From contig JAAYGZ010000127.1 of the NCBI GenBank assembly GCA_012727515.1, forward strand, positions 1 to 12,465: a stretch of 12,465 nucleotides of DNA, written 5' to 3'. The notes under the pieces were generated by a model that worked only from the letters and a program-made list of their open reading frames with translations, did not search any database and was not told the DNA's origin. Source of the DNA: Desulfovibrionales bacterium. GTDB lineage: Bacteria; Desulfobacterota; Desulfovibrionia; Desulfovibrionales; Desulfomicrobiaceae. A program made the translations under genes and the position numbers. Positions 6,392 to 12,465 of this stretch are shown piece after piece; position 1 is the stretch's first letter; each line of letters opens with the position of its first letter.

Positions 6392-7753
6392 ATGACTGAT
6401 ACCATTGCTGCCATTGCCACACCGCCCGGACAAGGAGCCATTGGCATTGTTCGCCTGAGCGGACCAGACTCTGCCCGTATAGGCCAGGTGCTGTTTCACT
6501 CCTCACGGGCGCACAGGATAGCTTTTCGTCCTTATCACCTGCATCACGGCCAGCTTCGCCATCCTGACGGACAGTTTATTGACGAAGTTCTGATTGTGTT
6601 CATGCCTGGTCCTTCTTCGTTTACGGGTGAAGATGTACTGGAAATTCATGGTCATGGCGGAACAACGGTTTTAGCGGCCATCCTGGATGCCTGTGTGCAG
6701 CAGGGAGCGCGTCTGGCCTGTGCCGGAGAATTTTCCAAACGCGCCGTGCTTAATGGCCGCATGGACCTGACCCAGGCTGAAGCAATTATGGAGCTCATCA
6801 GCGCTCAGTCACAAACCGCAGCAACCCTGGCTGGCAGCAAACTTACTGGCCATCTTGGCGCACTGCTGCGTGATCTGCGCCAGCAGCTTGAAACACTGCG
6901 CGTCCTGCTCTGCGTGGCAGTGGATTTTCCCGAAGAGGAGGTGGACTGCCTGGAGCCTGCAGAATGCGCTGCGCGTATCCAGGCCGTGCATGATACGCTG
7001 GGCAGTCTCGTCGCCAGTTATGAACGCAATCGATGCTGGCGTGATGGGGCATTGGTGGTTCTGGCCGGACAGGTCAATGCAGGTAAATCCAGCCTGCTCA
7101 ACGCCATTTTAGGCCGTGAACGTGCTATTGTCACCGCTAGTCCAGGCACAACCCGCGATTACCTGGAAGAAACAGTGCTTCTGGATGGCCTGCCAATCCG
7201 CCTGGTGGATACAGCCGGGCTTCGCGAAACCACAGACCAGGCTGAATCCTGTGGCATAACCCAAAGCCTCAGCCTTGTGGGCCAAGCTCAGATCGTGGTT
7301 CTGGTTATTGATGCTGTCCACGGCCCAGGCTCTGAGGATTACGCCCTGCTGGACAGCACAACTCCTGTGCTCATTGGGGCAAATAAAATAGACCTGCTCA
7401 CAGCCATGCCTGACTGGACGTGTCATACTCCGTGGAGTGAGCAGCGCGTGCTGCCCATCTCAGCCCGCCATGGTCAGGGCATTGACGCCCTGCTCCAGGC
7501 CATTCGCCAGCAATTAGTCAGCGCACCCCCTGCTGAAGGGGCCATTGTGCCCAACCTGCGCCAGTATGAAGCCCTGACCAGGGCCAAGGCAGAGCTTGCG
7601 GACATGCTGCATGATCTCCACAACCAAACCCCCTACGATGTACTCTCAGTACGCCTGGATCTGGCCTGCACCCTTCTAGGTGAACTGACAGGAGAAATCA
7701 GGTCAGAAGATATACTGAACATGGTTTTTGCTGACTTTTGCATCGGAAAATAA
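6392..7753 (+). CDS. mnmE: tRNA uridine-5-carboxymethylaminomethyl modification GTPase MnmE
   Basis: MnmE, with MnmG, installs the cmnm5/nm5 group on wobble U34 of certain tRNAs. The 453-residue length fits the family. The order is: an N-terminal tetrahydrofolate-binding domain (about 1-118, with TIAAIATPPGQGAIGIVRLSG and SFTGEDVLEIHGHGG), a helical domain, and an inserted GTPase domain (about 218-377). The GTPase domain has P-loop GQVNAGKS (226-233), PGTTRD (251-256), DTAG (273-276), NKID (331-334) and SAR (357-359). The catalytic C-terminal motif CIGK is intact (C450). The ATG at 6392 is preferred over the GTG at 6380 because GGAG at 6382-6385 sits six bases before it and MTDTIAAIATPPG matches the family N-terminus. 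It lies 35 bases after jag. The residues after DTAGLRE (GITQS in place of the common GIxR) are somewhat divergent. Confidence 0.96.
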   Translation: MTDTIAAIATPPGQGAIGIVRLSGPDSARIGQVLFHSSRAHRIAFRPYHLHHGQLRHPDGQFIDEVLIVFMPGPSSFTGEDVLEIHGHGGTTVLAAILDACVQQGARLACAGEFSKRAVLNGRMDLTQAEAIMELISAQSQTAATLAGSKLTGHLGALLRDLRQQLETLRVLLCVAVDFPEEEVDCLEPAECAARIQAVHDTLGSLVASYERNRCWRDGALVVLAGQVNAGKSSLLNAILGRERAIVTASPGTTRDYLEETVLLDGLPIRLVDTAGLRETTDQAESCGITQSLSLVGQAQIVVLVIDAVHGPGSEDYALLDSTTPVLIGANKIDLLTAMPDWTCHTPWSEQRVLPISARHGQGIDALLQAIRQQLVSAPPAEGAIVPNLRQYEALTRAKAELADMLHDLHNQTPYDVLSVRLDLACTLLGELTGEIRSEDILNMVFADFCIGK

Positions 7754-7802
7754 AACCAGAGCCAGGCTGAACGCCTGATCGATCAAAAATAATCCAGTAA
7801 AC

Positions 7803-7831
7803 TTGCCTTGTTACAAATCTACTCGTATATT
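7803..7831 (+). promoter_or_regulatory. Candidate sigma70 promoter for the ferredoxin gene
   Basis: TTGCCT (7803-7808) and TATATT (7826-7831) are separated by 17 bases. The -10 box matches TATAAT at five of six positions and the -35 box at four of six. It lies about 140 bases before the ferredoxin ATG in the AT-rich gap after mnmE, implying a 5' leader of roughly 130 bases. A weak CAGGC/GCCTG hairpin (7763-7777) just after mnmE has no U-run, so read-through from mnmE is also possible. Confidence 0.5.
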
Positions 7832-7862
7832 TTTCAAACTGCGTGCAAAGACATCAGCCCGG

Positions 7863-7921
7863 CAGGTCAGATCTTGCCTCAGACCTGGAAAAAGACTACG
7901 CCCTGCACAGTACGCGGCGTA
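7863..7921 (+). other. Two stem-loops in the ferredoxin leader
   Basis: CAGGTC (7863-7868) and GACCTG (7882-7887) form an inverted repeat that continues, after one mismatch, with GA/TC. TACGCC (7897-7902) and GGCGTA (7916-7921) form a second one with a 13-base loop. Both lie between the likely promoter and the ribosome-binding site. The first could instead be a dyad operator on DNA. No known riboswitch was recognised. Confidence 0.35.
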
Positions 7922-7970
7922 TGTTTGCGTCATGTATCTGCAATTACTCACCTAAAACCGTGGAGGAACC

Positions 7971-8150
7971 ATGGCCATTGTTGTTGATCAGGATGAATGT
8001 ATTGGTTGTGAAGCCTGTGTGGAAGTTTGTCCGGAAGTATTTGCCTTAAACGATGACGAAAAGGCCTTTCCTAAAGACCCAGATTCTGCTGCGGCTTGTG
8101 TTGATGAAGCCATTGACACCTGTCCGGTCGGAGCCATCAGCCGTAGTTAA
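7971..8150 (+). CDS. Ferredoxin, single 4Fe-4S cluster (Desulfovibrio type)
   Basis: This 59-residue acidic electron carrier closely resembles the small Desulfovibrio gigas/africanus-type ferredoxins in length and layout. The motif [11 protein letters not shown] supplies C10, C13, C16 and C20, and C51 lies in DTCPVGAI near the C-terminus; C43 is in AACVDEAID. By analogy with the D. gigas protein, C10, C13, C16 and C51 bind the cluster, while C20 and C43 can form a disulfide; the second cluster site is degenerate. C13 is retained, which favours a 4Fe form. GGAGG at 7962-7966 precedes the ATG. It stands alone between mnmE and a convergent two-component operon, with its own likely promoter. Its redox partner cannot be named from context. 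Confidence 0.95.
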   Translation: MAIVVDQDECIGCEACVEVCPEVFALNDDEKAFPKDPDSAAACVDEAIDTCPVGAISRS

Positions 8151-8243
8151 GAAAACATTGCGCAAACCATAACATCATTGCGACTGGTCCTGGTTGCCGC
8201 GCAGCTAAACTCTCGCAGTGACAGACTTAATCAGCATTTCCTT

Positions 8244-8281
8244 AAAAAAATCATAAATAGGGGTGGACAGTCCACCCCTAT
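8244..8281 (-). terminator. Strong terminator after the response regulator; possibly bidirectional
   Basis: ATAGGGGTGGA (8257-8267) and TCCACCCCTAT (8271-8281) form a perfect 11-bp stem with a three-base loop. The hairpin begins immediately after the response-regulator stop codon. On the - strand it is followed by TTATGATTTTTTT (through the seven A of 8244-8250 on +), a good U-tract. On the + strand only TCTATTT follows, so it may also stop ferredoxin transcription, less efficiently. Confidence 0.85.
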
Positions 8282-9667
8282 CTATTTGGCAGGGATTTTA
8301 TATTTTTTAAGTTTATATTGGAGCAGGCTTTTTGAAACATCGAGCAGCTCTGCGGCCTTGACCTGTACAAAGCCCGCATGAACCAAGGCGCGGCGTATAA
8401 GTGCAGCCTCAATTTTTTCCAGTGTATCTGACAGATTAACCTTTAAGGGCAATAGATCCACTGCGCTCTTAAACTGCATTTCCTCGTCACGCAGTTCTGC
8501 GGGCAAATCATGGACATCAATAACATCCCGCCCAGACAAGACCACGCAGCGCTCAATGACATTTTCCAGCTGGCGCACATTGCCCGGCCATTCATAGGCT
8601 GAAAGATAATCAATGGCCCCAGACGTAAAGCCCTGCATGGGCTTGTTGTTTTCCTGAGAAAATTTCTTCAGAAAATGATTGGCTAAAATAGGAATGTCTT
8701 CCCGCCGCTCGCGCAACGGCGGAAGATGGATATTGACCACATTCAGTCGATAAAAAAGATCTTCCCGAAACCGTCCTGCCTCAATCTCCTCGTGCAAGAC
8801 CTTATTGGTGGCTGCCACCAAGCGAAAATCCACGGCAATGGATTCAGTGCCGCCCACGCGCTCAATAATGCGCTCTTGCAGGACGCGCAGTAGTTTGACC
8901 TGCATTTCAGGAGAAAGCTCCCCAATCTCATCCAGAAAAAGCGTGCCCCCCTGCGCCAGTTCAAACCGGCCGCGCTTACGCGCCACTGCTCCGGTAAAAG
9001 AGCCTTTTTCATGGCCAAAGAGTTCGCTCTCCAGTACGCCGGGATTAAGAGACATGCAGTTGACTGAAACAAAGGGCATATCTCGTCTCTCTGAGGCCAC
9101 ATGAATGGCCCTGGCCACCAATTCTTTACCTGTGCCAGACTCTCCGGTTACCAGCACTGTGCTCCGGGTAGGCGCAACCTTGCCTGCCAGGGTCAGCACA
9201 TCCTGAATGGGCTTTGAATTGCCGATAATAGAATGCTTGCCAAATTTTTCTGCCAGGCTCTCGCGCAATAATCTATTCTGCTGCTCTGCCTGGGAAAGTT
9301 TAAAGGCCTTGCGCACAGAAAGTAAAATTTCATCATTGGCAAAAGGCTTGGCAATATAATCAAAGGCTCCACTGCGCATAGCTTCCACTGCGCGGTCAAT
9401 AGAGCCAAAAGCTGTCATGATGAGCACTGGAATATGGGGAAAGGTTTTGCGCACGTGTTCCAGAATTTCCTGGCCTGTCATGCCCGGCATTTTCATATCC
9501 GTGACCACCACATCTATCTCAGCCTCGTCCAGATAGGCCAGGGCCATGACTGGATCGCTTAATGCGGTTACTGTATAGCCGCCATCTTCCAGAATTGTTT
9601 CCAGAATAAGCAGATAATTTTTTTCATCATCAATAATCAGGACATGGCCCTGTGTTTGTTCACTCAT
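8282..9667 (-). CDS. Sigma54-dependent response regulator, NtrC family
   Basis: This 461-residue regulator activates sigma54 promoters when phosphorylated by its partner kinase. It has a receiver domain (about 7-120) with acidic residues D13 and D14, phospho-acceptor D57, T85 and K107. The AAA+ domain (about 146-370) has Walker A GESGTGKE (175-182), sigma54-contact loop GSFTGA (222-227), Walker B GTLFLDE (241-247) and EWPGNVRQL (359-367). The C-terminus (about 415-458) is a Fis-type helix-turn-helix (AAELLDVSKSLLQYKLKKY). The loop has Ser where GAFTGA is the usual form. The gene starts six bases after the kinase gene, so the two are co-transcribed. The target genes and signal are unknown; no convincing sigma54 promoter was found in this window. 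Confidence 0.95.
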   Translation of the reverse strand: MSEQTQGHVLIIDDEKNYLLILETILEDGGYTVTALSDPVMALAYLDEAEIDVVVTDMKMPGMTGQEILEHVRKTFPHIPVLIMTAFGSIDRAVEAMRSGAFDYIAKPFANDEILLSVRKAFKLSQAEQQNRLLRESLAEKFGKHSIIGNSKPIQDVLTLAGKVAPTRSTVLVTGESGTGKELVARAIHVASERRDMPFVSVNCMSLNPGVLESELFGHEKGSFTGAVARKRGRFELAQGGTLFLDEIGELSPEMQVKLLRVLQERIIERVGGTESIAVDFRLVAATNKVLHEEIEAGRFREDLFYRLNVVNIHLPPLRERREDIPILANHFLKKFSQENNKPMQGFTSGAIDYLSAYEWPGNVRQLENVIERCVVLSGRDVIDVHDLPAELRDEEMQFKSAVDLLPLKVNLSDTLEKIEAALIRRALVHAGFVQVKAAELLDVSKSLLQYKLKKYKIPAK

Positions 9668-9673
9668 AGCTGC

Positions 9674-11113
9674 TCACTCACACGGTTCAGAAAAAATAAT
9701 TGCAACCTCGCCCCCGCCCTGGGGAACATTGCGCAAAAGCATGTCTGCACCGTGGCTTTGAAAAATAGACCTGGTTATGGCCAGTCCCAGACCCGTGCCT
9801 TGTTCTTTGGTGGTAAAAAATGGTTCCATGTAGCGATCCACAAGGGTTGCGTCAAAGCCCGGACCTGAATCCCGGATTAAAACAACCTTATGCTGCTCAT
9901 GGCATCCACGCAGAATGCGTACCTGACCATGTGCTGCACAGGCCTGAATAGCATTGCTGATTATGTTATAAAATCCGCGATAGAGCAAATCCCGATCGCC
10001 CTGAACGATAAAACCTTCCGGCAGCTCGTTAAGAACCTGTACTTCGTGTTCCTGGCCCTCCTGAGTTAAAAACGTCACTGCATGTTGAATCACTTTGTAC
10101 AGATTGACTTCTTCCAAGGCGGGCTGGCGCGGACGCGCATAGTCCAGAAAATCATTCACTGTCTGGCTGAGCCGCTTGGACTCCTGAAAAATAGCTTCTA
10201 AAATCCGCGCCGTGGACCCACCCTTGGTCTGTTCTTTTTTATATAATAATTCTGCGCTACTTTGAATTATGCCCAAAGGATTACGAATCTCATGCGCAAT
10301 GCTTGCGACCATGCGGCCCATGGAGGCCAGTTTTTCATTTTGCACCAGCTCGCGCTCTAAGCGTTCTTTATCGCGCACGCGCTCGGCCAGCACCCGATCT
10401 GCTTTGCGAATCAAAGAAAAAATAAGCACATACAGAGCTGCTGACCCCAGCAGCATAATTGCCAGGATAAGGCGCTGAAACTGGACAATCGTTGCATAAT
10501 CCGTGGTAATATCCTGGGAGAGTTCAAGCACGCCCAGCAGTGGTCCGGGCTGATCCCGAAAATTCAGATCACGCTCTGCTCGCAGTGGATAGACTGTACG
10601 CAAAAGCACATTGCCTGGCTCTAAATGCAGTGAAAAAAGTGTTTCCCACAGCTGTAAGTGGTTTTCCAGAACAAAGCTGTGTTCTCCCTGTGATACCGCG
10701 CGCTGTACTGCCTCTCCGCCCAAATCAGTATGACCAACAAATTCTGGCGTGGTATCAAAAACCACTTCTCCGTCTGTATTATAGACGCGCACATCTAAGA
10801 CATGAAACGAGTGTACAGTGGAATCAACAACCTGGTCCAGGCGTTCATACTGATCAGACCTTTTGAGTTCGACCTTTCCAAAGCCCAGCACCACAGGCAG
10901 GGTAAAACGCCGATAAATCTGATGGTTGAGATTTTCAGCCAAAAGCAGGGCAAATTCACGATTTTTTTTCAGCAGGGCTGTTTTGGCGTGATTGGTGATA
11001 AACACAGACAAAAGCAGGCCTGAGCCCAAAATAAGCACCAGCGAACTGATGGATAAAAACTTGGCAAGCTGAAAGGGATGTGCAGGGTCAACACGAAAAG
11101 GATTAAGCTTCAT
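9674..11113 (-). CDS. Membrane-bound sensor histidine kinase
   Basis: This is the partner kinase of the adjacent NtrC-type regulator. From the ATG at 11113 it has 479 residues: a membrane segment (about 20-40), a periplasmic sensory region (about 41-212) with no recognisable metal or Cys motif, a second membrane segment (about 214-235), a charged linker (about 236-258), a dimerisation/H-box domain with SIAHEIRNPL (phospho-acceptor H274), and an ATP-binding domain with N-box FYNIISNA, G1 DSGPGF, F-box EPFFTTK and G2 GTGLGL. An in-frame TTG lies two codons upstream (11119); ATG is preferred, although neither has a clear ribosome-binding site. Its start is about 42 bases after the pgi stop, so it may be expressed from the pgi promoter. 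The periplasmic region could be a Cache/PAS-like fold, but this is not shown. Confidence 0.93.
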   Translation of the reverse strand: MKLNPFRVDPAHPFQLAKFLSISSLVLILGSGLLLSVFITNHAKTALLKKNREFALLLAENLNHQIYRRFTLPVVLGFGKVELKRSDQYERLDQVVDSTVHSFHVLDVRVYNTDGEVVFDTTPEFVGHTDLGGEAVQRAVSQGEHSFVLENHLQLWETLFSLHLEPGNVLLRTVYPLRAERDLNFRDQPGPLLGVLELSQDITTDYATIVQFQRLILAIMLLGSAALYVLIFSLIRKADRVLAERVRDKERLERELVQNEKLASMGRMVASIAHEIRNPLGIIQSSAELLYKKEQTKGGSTARILEAIFQESKRLSQTVNDFLDYARPRQPALEEVNLYKVIQHAVTFLTQEGQEHEVQVLNELPEGFIVQGDRDLLYRGFYNIISNAIQACAAHGQVRILRGCHEQHKVVLIRDSGPGFDATLVDRYMEPFFTTKEQGTGLGLAITRSIFQSHGADMLLRNVPQGGGEVAIIFSEPCE

Positions 11114-11155
11114 AGTCAATGTGGCAGGCAGGAATAAACAGAAAAATACCCACGC

Positions 11156-12465
11156 CTACTCCTGCCCACGCGCCAGAAAAGGGCGAAGATAGGTGATCAG
11201 GCCACTGGTCGAGCTGTCATGCGCCCCAGCAACCTGGCCCTGCAATTCAGGCAAAATACGCCCGGCCAGTTGCTTGCCAAGCTCTACGCCCATCTGGTCA
11301 AAGGAATTGATATTCCACAGTACGCCTTGAGTAAAAATCTTGTGCTCATACATAGCAATAATTGTCCCCAGAATGCGTGGCGTAAGCTGCTCATAGATAA
11401 AAGAGGTTGAGGGGCGATTACCAGGAAAAACCTTGTGCACAGCCAGGGCCTGGGCCTTGGAGGCAGGCAGGGACGCAAGTTCTTTTGTGGCTTCTTCCAG
11501 AGTCCGCCCGCGCATCAGGGCTTCGGTCTGGGCCAGAAAGTTTGAGAGCAGCATGGCGTGATGGTCCCCCAAAGGATGCAAGGGCCGCGCTGGAGCCAGA
11601 AAATCACAGGGCACAACCGTTGGCCCCTGGTGCAGTAACTGATAAAAGGCATGCTGCCCATTGGTGCCTGGCTCGCCCCAGACAACAGGGCCAGTGGCAT
11701 ATTCTACCGGCTCACCAGCTTTGGTCACGCTCTTGCCATTACTTTCCATGTCAGCCTGCTGCAGATAGGCTGGTAAAAAAGCCAGATACTGGTCATAGGG
11801 CAGCACAGCATGGCACGAAAACCCATGAAAATTACGATACCAGACCCCAAGCAAAGCCAGCAGCACAGGGATATTTTTTTCTATAGGCGCAGAAAGAAAG
11901 TGCTCATCCATGGCCCTGGCTCCGGCCAAAAGCTCCAGGAACCTGTCCATGCCTATGGACAAGGCAATGGGCAGACCAATGCAGGACCAGAGTGAATAAC
12001 GGCCGCCTACCCAGTCCCAAAAGGCAAACATATTGGCCGGGTCAATGCCAATGGCCCGCATTGCTGGCTCATTGGTGGATAAGGCCACAAAATGCTTGGC
12101 AATATCTGCTTCACCGGCCCCGCTGCCTAAAAACCAATCCCGCGCTGAATGCGCATTGGTCAGGGTTTCCTGGGTGGTAAATGTTTTAGAGGCAATAATA
12201 CAAAGCGTGGTCTGCGGATTACAGCGCGCCAGTACCTGCGCGATATGCGTGGCATCAATGTTAGAGACAAAATGAAAATTCAGCTCAGGAGTACGGTAAT
12301 ACTCCAGGGCATGAGTCACCATCTTTGGACCCAGGTCTGACCCGCCTATCCCGATATTGACAATATCGCGTATGCGCTGGCCAGTGTATCCGGTCCATCT
12401 TCCGCTGCGCACAGCCTGAGTAAACCTGCTCATCTGCTGCAACACGCGGTGCACATCAGGCACCA
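11156..12465 (-). CDS. pgi: Glucose-6-phosphate isomerase, N-terminus outside the window
   Basis: Pgi interconverts glucose 6-phosphate and fructose 6-phosphate in glycolysis and gluconeogenesis. The visible 435 codons match the E. coli-type enzyme throughout: [55 protein letters not shown] (with the catalytic Glu) and the C-terminal [13 protein letters not shown] (with the catalytic Lys), ending [13 protein letters not shown]. The first visible codon, a GTG at 12463, is internal: it corresponds to the V of the V-M-P-E-V stretch in E. coli Pgi, so about 115-120 N-terminal residues lie beyond the right edge. The usually conserved Trp of FDQWGVE is Met here. The TAG stop is at 11156-11158. No terminator hairpin is visible before the kinase gene, so read-through is likely. 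Confidence 0.96.
   Translation of the reverse strand, partial: VPDVHRVLQQMSRFTQAVRSGRWTGYTGQRIRDIVNIGIGGSDLGPKMVTHALEYYRTPELNFHFVSNIDATHIAQVLARCNPQTTLCIIASKTFTTQETLTNAHSARDWFLGSGAGEADIAKHFVALSTNEPAMRAIGIDPANMFAFWDWVGGRYSLWSCIGLPIALSIGMDRFLELLAGARAMDEHFLSAPIEKNIPVLLALLGVWYRNFHGFSCHAVLPYDQYLAFLPAYLQQADMESNGKSVTKAGEPVEYATGPVVWGEPGTNGQHAFYQLLHQGPTVVPCDFLAPARPLHPLGDHHAMLLSNFLAQTEALMRGRTLEEATKELASLPASKAQALAVHKVFPGNRPSTSFIYEQLTPRILGTIIAMYEHKIFTQGVLWNINSFDQMGVELGKQLAGRILPELQGQVAGAHDSSTSGLITYLRPFLARGQE

Noticed and set aside
7763..7777. CAGGC/GCCTG hairpin after mnmE as a terminator
   Set aside because: The stem is only 5 bp and no U-run follows, so it cannot be called an intrinsic terminator.
7843..8049. 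68-codon open frame overlapping the ferredoxin gene
   Set aside because: It lies in another frame across an unambiguous ferredoxin, has no family features and crosses the leader stem-loops.
8185..8197. TGGTCCTGGTTGC resembling a sigma54 promoter after the ferredoxin gene
   Set aside because: The GG-to-GC spacing is 10, not 12, and there is no + strand gene downstream of it.
12461..12463. GTG as a true pgi start at the right edge
   Set aside because: The homologous stretch is internal in E. coli Pgi and about 115-120 residues would be missing, so the gene continues beyond the window.

Overview
The window is ordinary chromosomal DNA from a bacterium. It most likely belongs to a sulfate-reducing member of the Desulfovibrionales (former Deltaproteobacteria). 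Three things point there: the siroheme-dependent (Ahb) route to heme, with hemB directly followed by ahbD and an AhbA/AhbB gene; a short ferredoxin very like the single-cluster Desulfovibrio ferredoxins; and an NtrC-type two-component pair. This placement is inference from gene content, not a database match.

Layout, left to right. (1) 1-2830, + strand: the 3' part of hemB, then ahbD, an AhbA/AhbB subunit and rpe. The genes overlap or nearly touch and form one translationally coupled operon. It covers porphobilinogen formation, the last step to heme b, one siroheme decarboxylase subunit, and an unrelated pentose-phosphate epimerase. (2) 2831-7753, + strand: the conserved rpmH-rnpA-yidD-yidC-jag(khpB)-mnmE cluster, covering ribosomal protein L34, RNase P protein, membrane-protein insertion, an RNA-binding protein and tRNA wobble modification. 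In many bacteria this cluster lies beside dnaA/oriC; here the neighbour is the heme operon. rpmH (45 codons) and the ferredoxin gene (59 codons) are real genes shorter than about 60 codons. (3) 7754-8281: a separate ferredoxin gene with its own likely promoter and a long, foldable leader, ending at a strong hairpin shared with the convergent operon. (4) 8282-12465, - strand: pgi (N-terminus beyond the window edge), then a membrane sensor histidine kinase and a sigma54-activating response regulator, all in one direction with short gaps.

No tRNA, rRNA, insertion sequence, prophage gene or CRISPR array was seen. No gene-free stretch exceeds 300 bases; the longest are 2831-2977, 7754-7970 and 8151-8281. 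I found no convincing previously undescribed multi-gene system. The best leads are a probable AUU start for rnpA inside the end of rpmH, a set of competing RNA pairings upstream of rpmH, a hairpin that could mask the mnmE ribosome-binding site, and the His-rich N-terminus of AhbD.
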